A stretch of DNA of 64,000 bases from Stenotrophomonas aracearum. Its GTDB lineage: Bacteria; Pseudomonadota; Gammaproteobacteria; Xanthomonadales; Xanthomonadaceae. The stretch spans positions 2,553,001-2,617,000 of the forward strand of contig NZ_CP115543.1 of the NCBI RefSeq assembly GCF_031834615.1, given 5' to 3'. The notes below the pieces were generated by a model. That model saw nothing but the letters and a program-made list of their open reading frames with translations, made no database searches and was not told the origin of the DNA. Both the position numbers and the translations under genes were made by a program. Of the stretch, positions 35,286-47,133 are shown piece after piece (within the stretch, counting starts at the first letter, position 1; every line of letters begins with the position of its first letter).

Positions 35286-37654
35286 TCCGGTCCGTAAGAA
35301 GGCGGCAGCGTGGCCGTGCCCCACTGCGTGTTGCGCGTGGTGCCCAGCTTGAAGTCCAGCGTACCGCCTTTCTGCACGAAGCTGGCCGGCAGCCAGCTGG
35401 CGTCGCTCGACTTTCCGTTTACGCGCAGGCCCTGCACGTACGGCGCATCCATCGCCGCGCCGCTGGCGGTCACGGTCAAGGTGGCGCCCGGACGCTGGAT
35501 GACCGCCTTGCGGAACAGCGGGCTGCCGATCACCAGGTCGGCGCGACCCGGATACAGCGGGTACAGGCCGAGCGCGGACCACACGTACCACGACGACATC
35601 TGGCCGAGGTCGTCATTGCCCGGCATGCCTTCCGGTGCGTTGGTCCAGATCTGGCGCATCGCCTGGCGCACGGTCTCCTGGGTCTTCCACGGCTGCCCGA
35701 CGAAGTTGTACAGCCACGGCGCGGCAACCGACGGTTCGTTGTCCAGCTCGGCATGCAACGGGCCGGACTTGGTCACCGCCCAATCGCCATTATCCTTGCG
35801 GAAGAACGCATCCAGGCGCTGGATCGCCGCTTCACGACCACCCAACGTGGCGATCAGCCCGGCCGGGTCGAACGGCACCATCCACAGGTACTGCGCGCCG
35901 CTGCCTTCCACGAACTCCTCGTCCGAGGCGGGATCGAATGCCGGCCAGCTGCCGTCGGCGTTGCGCGGCTGGATGTATCCGGCCTGCGCGGTCGCCTTCG
36001 GGTTGTAGAGGTTGCGCCACCAGCCGGAGCGTTCGCGGAACAGCGCAGCGCCCTGCTTGTCGCCGGCGGCGCTGGCCAGCTCGGCCAGGCCGAAATCGGC
36101 AGCGGCCATTTCAAGCGTGTCCGACGCGGTGCCCCAGCCCGGCGCACCCACTGGCATGTACTTCAGCGCCATCCACTGGTCCAGGCCCGGGCGCTGGCCC
36201 ACGCACAGCACCGGGCAGCCGCGGCGACTGAGGTCGCGTTCGGTCGGCACGGTGGCCGCCTGCTTCAGCGAAGCGTAGGCGCGCTTCAGGTCGAAGCTGC
36301 GTCCACCAAAGGCATGGATCGCGGCCACCGATGGCGGCGAGGGATCGCCGTTCATGACGCCAGTAGCGCCGGTCAGGTGGGTCCAGCGGTCCCACACGCC
36401 GCCGTTCTGGTCGGCCTGGTTGAGCAGCGACTGCGCGATGTCCGAACCCACCTGCGGTTGCAGCAGGGTCACCAGCTGCAGCTGCGAGCGGTACACGTCC
36501 CAGCCGGAATAATTGGCGTACTGCGCGCGCTGGCCCTTGGACAACGCATGGACCTTGCCGTCCATGCCGCGGTAACGGCCGTCGCCGTCACTGAACAGGT
36601 TCGGCGCGAGCAGCGCGTGGTACAGCGCGGTGTAGAACACGGTGCGCTCGTCGGGCGTGCCGCCTTCCACGCGGACCTGCCCCAGCGTCTTGTTCCATTC
36701 GGCACGGGTGGCGGCCTGGGTCGCGGCCACGGTGGTGCCGGCCGGGCTTTCGCGGCGCAGGTTGGCGCGCGCGCCGGCTTCGTCGACATACGAGATGCCG
36801 ATGCGTGCGGTCACGGTCGGACTGCGCTTGGGGTCGAACTGGATCCAGCCGCCGGCGCCCTTGCCGACCGGCGGATGGCCCTGTGTGCCGTAGGTGGTGC
36901 CACCGCCGCCTTCGCGCGCGCCGGGCTGCACGGTGTCGTCGCGCCAGGTGCCACCCACTTCGAACGGCTGATCGAATTCGGCGACGAAATGCAGGGTGTA
37001 ATAGCTCTCGCGACGGTCTTCGGCGAGGTAACCGCAGAAGTTGCCCGCGGTCACCGAGCCGCGCACGGTGCGCGTGGCCGGGTCGATCACGATGCTGGAA
37101 TCGGTGCTGCCCACTTCGCTGTCGGAGGTGCGGAACAGCAGGTTTGCCGGCTTGTCGGCGGGGAACTGGAACTGCCCCACGGCGGTGCGCGCGGTGGCGC
37201 CCAGGTTCACCACCACGCCGTTGTCGAGGGTGAGCGTATAGGCGCCGGGGCTGGCGCTTTCGCGCTTGTGGTCGAGCACGCTGGCATAGCGCAGGGCGGC
37301 GTCGGCCGAGGACGGCGACAGCTCCACCTTGCTGGTGACCGGCATGATCGGGATGTCGCCACTGGCGCCGGTGCAGCCGGTGCCGGACACATGGGTCAGG
37401 CTGAAGCCGCGCACGCCATTGCCGCGCCACTCGTAGCCGCCGGGCGCCGCGAACGCGAAGCGCTTGCCGGGCAGCGGGGTCATTTCAGGGCTGAAGGCGA
37501 CCATGCCGAACGGGACCGACGGACCCGGATACACGTTGCCGGCGTTGGTGGTGCCGATGAAGGGATTGACCTCGGCGGCGAGGTCGGCGGCCTGCAGGGC
37601 GCAGGGCGCGGCGGTCAGGACAAGCGAAGCAGCAGCCAGCATCGTACGGTGCAC
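35282..37654 (-). CDS. GH92-family glycosyl hydrolase (alpha-mannosidase type)
   Basis: GH92 enzymes are calcium-dependent exo-alpha-mannosidases that trim N-glycans. The 790-residue protein starts with GTG at 37654 (GGGAG 6 nt upstream), has a signal peptide ending near residue 24 ('CALQAADLA'), the N-terminal 'NPFIGTTNAGNVYPGPSVPFGM' domain, and the C-terminal catalytic region 'MPGNDDLGQMSSWYVWSALGLYPLYPG'. In-frame codons up to 37801 look non-coding. It is periplasmic or secreted. No SusCD pair or TonB receptor is beside it; its only partner is a small membrane gene. Confidence 0.92.
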   Translation of the reverse strand: MHRTMLAAASLVLTAAPCALQAADLAAEVNPFIGTTNAGNVYPGPSVPFGMVAFSPEMTPLPGKRFAFAAPGGYEWRGNGVRGFSLTHVSGTGCTGASGDIPIMPVTSKVELSPSSADAALRYASVLDHKRESASPGAYTLTLDNGVVVNLGATARTAVGQFQFPADKPANLLFRTSDSEVGSTDSSIVIDPATRTVRGSVTAGNFCGYLAEDRRESYYTLHFVAEFDQPFEVGGTWRDDTVQPGAREGGGGTTYGTQGHPPVGKGAGGWIQFDPKRSPTVTARIGISYVDEAGARANLRRESPAGTTVAATQAATRAEWNKTLGQVRVEGGTPDERTVFYTALYHALLAPNLFSDGDGRYRGMDGKVHALSKGQRAQYANYSGWDVYRSQLQLVTLLQPQVGSDIAQSLLNQADQNGGVWDRWTHLTGATGVMNGDPSPPSVAAIHAFGGRSFDLKRAYASLKQAATVPTERDLSRRGCPVLCVGQRPGLDQWMALKYMPVGAPGWGTASDTLEMAAADFGLAELASAAGDKQGAALFRERSGWWRNLYNPKATAQAGYIQPRNADGSWPAFDPASDEEFVEGSGAQYLWMVPFDPAGLIATLGGREAAIQRLDAFFRKDNGDWAVTKSGPLHAELDNEPSVAAPWLYNFVGQPWKTQETVRQAMRQIWTNAPEGMPGNDDLGQMSSWYVWSALGLYPLYPGRADLVIGSPLFRKAVIQRPGATLTVTASGAAMDAPYVQGLRVNGKSSDASWLPASFVQKGGTLDFKLGTTRNTQWGTATLPPSYGPE

Positions 37655-37812
37655 TACGGACTCCCAGGTTGCGCCACGGCCTGCGTGGCTGCTTCGATTG
37701 TATCGATCCAAATTCGACCCGGAATAGGACAAAAGACATGTGCAATTGAGGCAATCCGGCCTCCACGGGAACCAAAAATCCGCCGGAAACCCTTGGGCCA
37801 CTTCGCTTTCGC

Positions 37813-37840
37813 AACTAAGATCAATCGATTGATCTTAGTT
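37813..37840. promoter_or_regulatory. 28-bp perfect palindrome, AT-rich, upstream of the GH92 gene
   Basis: Fourteen bases (37813-37826, aactaagatcaatc) are followed at once by their exact reverse complement. It lies 11 bp beyond the patatin stop and about 160-185 bp upstream of the GH92 start, both on the minus strand. It has a central CG like LacI-family operators and no T-run, so an operator is likelier than a terminator. Confidence 0.55.
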
Positions 37841-37850
37841 TGACCAAGCC

Positions 37851-40133
37851 CTAGAACCCGTCCAGCGTCCGCAACAACGACCCGAACGTGAGGTAGAACG
37901 CGTCGTGCCCGCCTTCGGCGCGGCCGTAGCCCAGGAACACCGGGCCGAGGAAGGTGTCGGCGCCGACGAAGATGCTGCCGGCGCTTTGCATGCCGTCGGT
38001 GTCCACCTGGTCGCGCGCGGCCCAGTAGCCGCCCCACTCCAGGCTGCCGCCCACGTACAGCGGAATGGTCAGCAGGGAATCGGCGTGGGCCACGCGGCGG
38101 TAGTACACCATCCGGGCCAGCGCGGTCTGCGGGGCAAAGATCGATTCTTCGGGGTAGCCGGACAGGTTGCCGAGTCCGCCCAGGAAGCCGTAGGTGGCGA
38201 GCAGGTCGTCACCGCCGTGCGCGGATGACGCGCGCACGCCGCCCAGCCAACGATTCCGGCCGTGCGACCAGGCACCGTCCCACTGCAGGCGGGTGACGGC
38301 TGCCGGGTTGTCGGTGCCCAGCGCACCCAGGTAGTGCTGGCGGGTCAGCGACAGGCGCTGGCCGCGGCTGGGGAAGGCGGAACTGTCGATGGAATCGTGC
38401 CGCAGCTGCCAGCCCACGCTGCCCATGTCGGCGCGGTAGTTGCCCAGCTGGGTCGGATTGCCGATATCCAGTCGCGCGCGCTCCTGGCCACGCTCGAGGA
38501 AGGTGGCGAATTCCCAGTCCGGATGCGGTGAGTACGCCCAGCGCAGGCCACCGTACCACTGGCTGTAGCGATATTGCGCCAGCGAGCCGCCCTGCTCCAG
38601 TACCAGGTCCAGGTCGGTGGCACGGTAACGCGCATACGTGGACAGTGCGTGGCGGCCACTGCCCCCGAACGGGTGGTAGTACTCGGCGAACAGTTCTTCG
38701 ACTTCGCCCAGGCCCGCGCGCAGCTTCAATTCGGCGCCCTGCTCGCTCAGGCCGGTTTTCGTGTACTCGCTGATCAACTGGTAATTGCTGGTGCCGTTGA
38801 AATCGTCGGACAGGCGCAGCGCGAAGTGCAGGAAATCCGGTCCCCAGCGTTTGTCCTGCGGGGCGATCACCAGCCCGAGCTCGCCTTCGCGGTCGTCCAG
38901 TCGCCACTGCACCTGTTCGTACCGGCCTTCGCCATAGGTCAACGCTACCTGGCGCTCGATCGTCTCCGGCTGCAGCGGCTGGCCCAGTTGCGGCTGCAGG
39001 CGTTGTTCGATCACGCGCGGGGTGCGGGTTTCGCCGCGCAGCACGTCGACGAATGCGACGATGGGTGCTTCGAACGCGGGCGGCCGATGCTGTTGCTGGA
39101 AGGCCGCGTACTGCCGTGGGCTGACCTGGTAGCGTTCAATAGCGGTCACTTCGGCCTGCGCCGCCTGCTCGCCGACGCCCACCGCCTGTGGGGAATGGTT
39201 GAAGTCCTGGCTGCCCATCGTGCCCAGCGGCGGGGTGATCAGCAGGTCCTGCGGACCCAGCGTGGCCAGCTGCGCGTCGACCACGCGCTTCATCAGCACG
39301 CCGGCCATCTGGTGGCTGATCGCCAGCGGCGAATCCAGCCGTTCTTCATCCATCAGCGGCGTGCCGACACGCACCACGATCAGGCGCTGGGCCCCGAGCT
39401 TGCGCGCTTCGTCGATGGGCAGGTTGTCGACCACGCCGCCGTCGACCAGCAGGCGGCCCTGGTAGCGCACCGGCGCGAACACGCCGGGCACCGACATGCT
39501 GGCGCGGATCGCCAGCGCCATGTCGCCTTCGGAAAACACCACCTTGTCGCCGGTGACGATGTCGGTGGCTACCGCGCGGAACGGGATTGGCAGCTGGTCG
39601 AAATCGCGCACCTGCCAGGTCGGCAGCAGCAGGCGACGCAGCAGCATTTCCAGCTTCTGGCCCTGGATCAGCCCACGCGGGAAGGCAATCTTGCCGTTGC
39701 TGACCCCCACTTCGACCCCGCCGAGCAGGCGCAGGTCGTCTTCCTTGCGACGCATGCTGCGTTCGTTGCGCGGCGGCTTGTCGCGCAGTACTTCGGCCCA
39801 GTCGATGCCATCCAGCACCGTCTCGATCTCATCGGCCGAGTACCCGGAGGCGTACAGGCCTCCGACCACCGCGCCCATCGACGTGCCGACGATGCAATCC
39901 ACCGGCACGCGTTCGCGCTCCAGCACTTTGAGCACGCCGATATGCGCCGCGCCGCGCGCGCCGCCACCGCCGAGGACCAGGCAGGTGCGCGGGCGTTCGG
40001 AATGGCGCTGTGGGTCGGCGTCTGGCGTGGCCGGCTGGGCCGACGCGGCCAGCGGCAGGAAGATCGCCGCCATGAGTGCCAGAAGGCGGGGCAGCCCCAC
40101 CTTGGCACGCGACGGACGCGGGTCATCCTGCAT
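37851..40133 (-). CDS. Patatin-like phospholipase with C-terminal outer-membrane barrel (type Vd-like)
   Basis: A 760-residue protein: signal peptide (about residues 1-32), patatin domain (about 45-260) with oxyanion 'LGGGGARGAAHIG', the nucleophile in 'GTSMG' and the dyad Asp in 'VDGGVVDNLP', a POTRA-like stretch (about 350-430), and a C-terminal barrel of the BamA/FhaC type ending 'FYLTFGSLLRTLDGF'. This matches the PlpD/FplA group, where the barrel holds or exports the lipase. A strong aaggag site precedes the ATG. Confidence 0.9.
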   Translation of the reverse strand: MQDDPRPSRAKVGLPRLLALMAAIFLPLAASAQPATPDADPQRHSERPRTCLVLGGGGARGAAHIGVLKVLERERVPVDCIVGTSMGAVVGGLYASGYSADEIETVLDGIDWAEVLRDKPPRNERSMRRKEDDLRLLGGVEVGVSNGKIAFPRGLIQGQKLEMLLRRLLLPTWQVRDFDQLPIPFRAVATDIVTGDKVVFSEGDMALAIRASMSVPGVFAPVRYQGRLLVDGGVVDNLPIDEARKLGAQRLIVVRVGTPLMDEERLDSPLAISHQMAGVLMKRVVDAQLATLGPQDLLITPPLGTMGSQDFNHSPQAVGVGEQAAQAEVTAIERYQVSPRQYAAFQQQHRPPAFEAPIVAFVDVLRGETRTPRVIEQRLQPQLGQPLQPETIERQVALTYGEGRYEQVQWRLDDREGELGLVIAPQDKRWGPDFLHFALRLSDDFNGTSNYQLISEYTKTGLSEQGAELKLRAGLGEVEELFAEYYHPFGGSGRHALSTYARYRATDLDLVLEQGGSLAQYRYSQWYGGLRWAYSPHPDWEFATFLERGQERARLDIGNPTQLGNYRADMGSVGWQLRHDSIDSSAFPSRGQRLSLTRQHYLGALGTDNPAAVTRLQWDGAWSHGRNRWLGGVRASSAHGGDDLLATYGFLGGLGNLSGYPEESIFAPQTALARMVYYRRVAHADSLLTIPLYVGGSLEWGGYWAARDQVDTDGMQSAGSIFVGADTFLGPVFLGYGRAEGGHDAFYLTFGSLLRTLDGF

Positions 40134-40251
40134 GGCGTTTCTCCTTGAAGCCTTGTGCTGCCGGTAGACCGCACTGTGCCTGCCACGCCAGCGTGCGTCC
40201 AGACCAGACCCGGTAAGATGGCGCCGCTGCCCCCTTTTACCTGGATGCCCC

Positions 40252-41028
40252 TTGCGTACCGTCCACGCGCTCCGTTACATCACCCCGCTCCGCGAGGGTG
40301 GCTCCCTGCCCGCCGTGGTCGAGACCGACGACGAGGGCATGGTCGTGCTCAAGTTCCGTGGCGCCGGCCAAGGGCCGAAGGCGCTCATCGCCGAGCTGAT
40401 CGCCGGTGAGATGGCGCGGACGCTGGGCCTGCCGATCCCCGAAATCATGTTCGTGGAGCTGGACCGCGAGTTCGCCCGTACCGAACCGGATCCGGAAATC
40501 CAGGACCTGATCCGTGCCAGCGAAGGGCTGAATCTGGGTAGCGATTACCTGCCCGGCGCGATCAATTACGACCCGGCCGCGATGCCGGTGGACGCCGACC
40601 TGGCCTCGCGCATCGTGTGGCTGGATGCGTTCATCAGCAACGTGGACCGCACCGCGCGCAACCCGAACCTGATGGTGTGGCATCGCAGGTTGTATCTGAT
40701 CGACCACGGTGCGGCGATGTACTTCCACCACGACTGGGCCAACGCGGGTGACGCCTGCGAAAAGCCGTTCGTGCTGATCCGCGACCAGGTGCTGCTGCCG
40801 TTCGCGTCGAAGATCGCCGAGGTGGACGCCGAACTGGCGGCACTGCTGCCGGACGCGGAGATCGAGCGCATCGTGAACCTGGTGCCGGACAGCTGGCTGG
40901 TAGACGAGCCAGCGTTCGACAGCCCTGCCGCGTATCGCCAGGGGTACATCGATTACCTGAAGTGCCGCCTGCAGGCGCGCGCCGCGTTCGTACAGGAGGC
41001 CGTCCGTGCCCACGCTGCATACGTATGA
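40252..41028 (+). CDS. HipA_2-type kinase-like protein
   Basis: A 258-residue minimal HipA-like kinase. 'VVLKFRGAGQGPKALIAELIAGEMARTLGLP' supplies the ATP-binding Lys and following helix, 'WLDAFISNVDRTARNPN' the catalytic Asp/Asn loop, and 'LYLIDHGAA' the metal-binding Asp. It lacks the N-terminal subdomain of classical HipA, and no HipB-like antitoxin is present. The start is TTG at 40252; no ATG or GTG lies in frame nearby. The DUF3037 gene overlaps its end by 23 bp. Its substrate is unknown. Confidence 0.8.
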   Translation: MRTVHALRYITPLREGGSLPAVVETDDEGMVVLKFRGAGQGPKALIAELIAGEMARTLGLPIPEIMFVELDREFARTEPDPEIQDLIRASEGLNLGSDYLPGAINYDPAAMPVDADLASRIVWLDAFISNVDRTARNPNLMVWHRRLYLIDHGAAMYFHHDWANAGDACEKPFVLIRDQVLLPFASKIAEVDAELAALLPDAEIERIVNLVPDSWLVDEPAFDSPAAYRQGYIDYLKCRLQARAAFVQEAVRAHAAYV

Positions 41029-41395
41029 CTATGCGGTCATCCGCGTGGTACCGCGGGTGGAGCGCGAAGAGTTCATCAACGTCGGGGTCATCGTGTCCTG
41101 CCCGGGCGCGAAGCACCTGCAGGCCGCGATTGAGATCGACCCGGTGCGGATGCAGGCGTTCGCACCGTCGCTGGATGTGGAAGCGCTGCAGCCGTGGCTG
41201 GATGCGATTGTGGCGATCTGTCGCGGCGATGCCACGGCCGGTCCGATCGCGCAGCTGCCCGCACGGTCGCGCTTCCATTTCCTGACTGCAAAGCGCAGTT
41301 CCATCGTGCAGATGTCGAGCACGCATGTGGGGCGCACGGCGGACCCGCAGGGCGTGGTGGAGCATCTGATGCGGAAGATGGTGCGGGTGGTGTGA
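41006..41395 (+). CDS. DUF3037 protein paired with HipA_2 kinase
   Basis: A 129-residue protein starting 'MPTLHTYDYAVIRVVPRVEREEFINVGVIV', the DUF3037 hallmark. The start is a GTG at 41006 with an aggagg ribosome site inside the kinase gene's end. The two genes overlap and are widely found side by side in bacteria, so they probably act together. No biochemical role is established. Confidence 0.85.
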   Translation: MPTLHTYDYAVIRVVPRVEREEFINVGVIVSCPGAKHLQAAIEIDPVRMQAFAPSLDVEALQPWLDAIVAICRGDATAGPIAQLPARSRFHFLTAKRSSIVQMSSTHVGRTADPQGVVEHLMRKMVRVV

Positions 41396-41396
41396 T

Positions 41397-43928
41397 CTAC
41401 TCGCGCCCCTTCGGCAACGCATAGGCCATCACGTAATCTCCTGCAGGCGTCTCCATGAAGTGATGGCCGCCGGCCATGATCACCACGTACTGGCGGCCGT
41501 CGTATTCGTAGACCATCGGGTTGGCCTGGCCGCCGGCCGGCAGCTTGGCGTGCCAGAGTTCCTTGCCGGTCTTGATATCAATCGCGCGCAGCAGGTCATC
41601 GGTGGCAGCGGCGATGAAGATCAGGCCGCTGGCGGTGATTGCGGAGCCGCCGTTGTTGGGCGTACCGATTTCAATCGGCAGGCCGGAACGGATGCCGAAC
41701 GGGCCATTGCCGCGCGCACTGCCGAACGGGCGGTCCCACAGCAGCTTGCCGCTGCGCAGGTCGATGGCGCGGATGCCGCCGTACGGCGGTTGCTTGCACA
41801 GCAGTTTGGTGAACGGCAGGCGCCAGCCGGCGTTGACGTCGATGGCGTACGGCGTGCCGGTCTGCGGGTCCCCTGCCCCTTCGGCACCGCCGCGGTCGGC
41901 GCGCACCATTTCGCGCGGCACCCAGCCCTTGCGGTCGGCTTCGGCGCGCGGCACCAGGCGGTTGTAGTTGGGCATGTCGTTGTAGTTGGCCACGATCACG
42001 CCATGGCGCGGGTCCACGGCGACGCTGCCCCAGTCCGAACCGCCGTTGTAGCCGGGATACTCGATGGAATGCCGGTCGGCGGTGGGCGGCGTATAGAAGC
42101 CCTGGTAGCTGGCCTTGCGGAACTGGATGCGGCAGACCAGCTGGTCGATCGGGGTGATGCCCCACATGTCGCGCTCGGTCAGGTCCGGCTTGCGCAGCGT
42201 GTGATACAGCGAAAACAGCTGGGTTGGCGCGCGCTGGTCCGGCTCCACGCCACCGCCAGGCACCGCGCGCTCTTCGGCCGGGGTCAGCAGTTCGCCGGTG
42301 CGACGGTCGAGCACGTACAGGTCGCCCTGTTTGGTCGGCAACAGCAGCGCGGGCACCTTGCCGGCGGCGGTCGGGAAGTCGACCAGGGTGGCCTGCGAGC
42401 CAAGGTCGTAATCCCAAACGTCCTTGCGCACGGCCTGGAAATTCCACACCGGTTTGCCGGTGGTGACGTCCAGCGCCACCAGCGAGGTGGCATAACGGTT
42501 CTGGTTTTCGGTTCGCGACCCGCTCCAGTAATCGCCGGCGGAATTGCCCATCGGCAGGTACACCAGGCCCAGCTGCTCGTCGCCGGTTGCGGTGGTCCAC
42601 ATGTTCGGGGTGCCACGTGTATAGGTTTGCCCCTGCGGCGGCAGTCCGCTGCGCTCGGGTGCGTCCATGTCCCAGGCCCAGCGCAGCTTGCCTGTTTCCG
42701 CGTCGTACGCCTGGATCACGCCGGACGGTGCGTCGCGGCGCTGGCCGTCGAGCACCTGGTGGCCGGTGACAATGACCCCGCGCACGATCGCCGGTGGCGA
42801 AGTGATCGACACATAACCGGGCGGCACGTCGCCCATGCCCAGGGTGATGTCGACCTGGCCGTTGTTGCCGAAGCCCGGGCACGGCCGGCCGGTGGCGGCG
42901 TCGACCGCGATCAGGCGGCCGTCGAGCGTGCCTTCGATGATGCGTGCCGCGCACAGCGCGCGGTTGCCCGGCGCCAGTGGGCGCGAGCCGAGGCTGGGGG
43001 AGGCTTCGGGCAGGGCCAGGTCGGCGGCGACGTCGGCCAGCACTGGGTCGACCTGCGGCACGCCAGGCACTTCGTAGTACGACACGCCGCGGCAGGCGGC
43101 GGTGTACGGAATGCTGGCGTCCTTCACCTTCGGGTTGAAACGCCAACGCTCCTTGCCGGTGGCCGCGTCCAGTGCGATCAGCTGGTTGCGCGCGGTGCAC
43201 AGGTACAGGGTGTCGCCAACCTTCAGCGGCGTGGTTTCGGCGCCCCAGCGCTTCTTCGGCAGGTCGCTGGTGCGGAACTGCCAGGCCAGCTCGAGCGTGC
43301 CGACGTTGGCCGGGGTGATCTGCTGCAGCGGCGAATAGCGGGTGGCCGCGTTGCTGCGACCCCAGGCGGTCCAGTCGCCGGGGGCGGGTTCGTCTGCCGG
43401 TTGCGGGCTCGCTTCTTTGGTGGGCGCCAGGCCTGTACCGGTGACGTCGACCGGGAACGCCTGGGTGCCGGCCACGGCGCCGTGCGGCACGAAGGCCAGC
43501 GCGAACGCCACGACGAACACGACCCCGAGCACGCCGGCAAGCGTGCGCGACACCCGGCGCGGTACCGGCGTGCGGAGGGTCGGCAGCAGCAGCGCGAGCA
43601 GGAAACCCAGCGCGGTGACCAGGCCGAGCCGCGGTACCCAGCGCCAGTAGTCGCTGCCCGATTCCCACCCGGTCCACAGCGCGGTGCCGACGAATACCAG
43701 CAGGTAAGCCCAGGCACCGCTGCGGCGGTTGCCCCAGAGCAGGACGCCGGCGACCACCATGCCGGCGCCGGCCAATGCGTAGTACCAGGAGCCGCCGAGT
43801 TGAACGAGCCAGGCGCCCAGGCCGCCGAGGACCAGGCCGAGGATGATCAGGAGGATCGCGAGCACGGTGATGAGCGGGTGGCGCGCGGGCGCCACCACGG
43901 ACGGTTCGGACGACGGTGCAGCGGACAT
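41397..43928 (-). CDS. gcd: Membrane-bound PQQ-dependent glucose/quinate/shikimate dehydrogenase family
   Basis: Periplasmic oxidation of glucose to gluconolactone with electrons passed to ubiquinone is the usual activity. The 843-residue protein has five N-terminal membrane helices (about residues 18-150), then a PQQ propeller with 'DWTAWGRSNAATRYSPLQQI', 'TPLKVGDTLYLCTARNQLIALDA', 'SDWGSVAVDP' and 'LPAGGQANPM'. It could prefer quinate instead of glucose. It is convergent with the DUF3037 gene with almost no gap. Confidence 0.9.
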   Translation of the reverse strand: MSAAPSSEPSVVAPARHPLITVLAILLIILGLVLGGLGAWLVQLGGSWYYALAGAGMVVAGVLLWGNRRSGAWAYLLVFVGTALWTGWESGSDYWRWVPRLGLVTALGFLLALLLPTLRTPVPRRVSRTLAGVLGVVFVVAFALAFVPHGAVAGTQAFPVDVTGTGLAPTKEASPQPADEPAPGDWTAWGRSNAATRYSPLQQITPANVGTLELAWQFRTSDLPKKRWGAETTPLKVGDTLYLCTARNQLIALDAATGKERWRFNPKVKDASIPYTAACRGVSYYEVPGVPQVDPVLADVAADLALPEASPSLGSRPLAPGNRALCAARIIEGTLDGRLIAVDAATGRPCPGFGNNGQVDITLGMGDVPPGYVSITSPPAIVRGVIVTGHQVLDGQRRDAPSGVIQAYDAETGKLRWAWDMDAPERSGLPPQGQTYTRGTPNMWTTATGDEQLGLVYLPMGNSAGDYWSGSRTENQNRYATSLVALDVTTGKPVWNFQAVRKDVWDYDLGSQATLVDFPTAAGKVPALLLPTKQGDLYVLDRRTGELLTPAEERAVPGGGVEPDQRAPTQLFSLYHTLRKPDLTERDMWGITPIDQLVCRIQFRKASYQGFYTPPTADRHSIEYPGYNGGSDWGSVAVDPRHGVIVANYNDMPNYNRLVPRAEADRKGWVPREMVRADRGGAEGAGDPQTGTPYAIDVNAGWRLPFTKLLCKQPPYGGIRAIDLRSGKLLWDRPFGSARGNGPFGIRSGLPIEIGTPNNGGSAITASGLIFIAAATDDLLRAIDIKTGKELWHAKLPAGGQANPMVYEYDGRQYVVIMAGGHHFMETPAGDYVMAYALPKGRE

Positions 43929-44055
43929 CGGTGTTCTCCCCGGTACGGCGGAACCCTGGATGCTGCCGGCCTCCCCTGCGGGCCGGTTTTTTGAAGCTTA
44001 TGCCTGTTGGGGTGTGAATGTCGTGCGTATTTTTGCGGCTTCGGAAGCTGCGCGA

Positions 44056-44080
44056 GGGCCGGCCAACGGCCGGCGCTACC
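44056..44080 (-). repeat. SMAG-type GTAG REP, 'gccggcc' subfamily (copy 1)
   Basis: An imperfect palindrome gggccggcc/ggccggc with a GTAG head (GGTAGC) on the minus strand. Close match to the element at 47067. It lies between gcd and gyrA. Confidence 0.75.
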
Positions 44081-44111
44081 GGGTGGGGCGAATTCCGCGG
44101 CAGCGGAAACG

Positions 44112-44140
44112 AACAACGCCGGCGTTTGGCCGGCGTTGTT
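44112..44140. terminator. Probable gyrA terminator
   Basis: A 12-bp perfect stem (44112-44123 with 44129-44140) with a 5-nt loop lies about 20 bp downstream of the gyrA stop. The T-tract on the minus strand is interrupted, so strength is uncertain. Confidence 0.6.
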
Positions 44141-44161
44141 CGGTGTTGCGTGGCGGTTCGA

Positions 44162-46876
<2,715 letters not shown>

Positions 46877-47066
46877 TCGGGTTCCGTTGTCTGGTAGCGG
46901 TCCAGTCCGTCGCGCCGGCCCTTGCGGGGCGGCGGCGCCGGAATCTCGATTAACTGATCGAGTCTACCACAACGGGGGGTATTTAGCTGCTGTTTACGGG
47001 GTTTTTACCTGCGTAAATCAGGGACTTACGGTTATTCCTATGTTGCAGAACGATGCTGGACCGCCT

Positions 47067-47091
47067 GGGTCGGCCAGCGGCCGACGCTACC
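47067..47091 (-). repeat. SMAG-type GTAG REP, 'gtcggcc' subfamily (copy 2)
   Basis: A palindrome gtcggcc/ggccgac with a GTAG head on the minus strand and the same CGGG flank as the copy at 44056. It lies just downstream of mtnA. Confidence 0.78.
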
Positions 47092-47133
47092 GGGAGGTCG
47101 GCCCGTCCAATCAGGCGTGCGCGGCCGCTTGGC

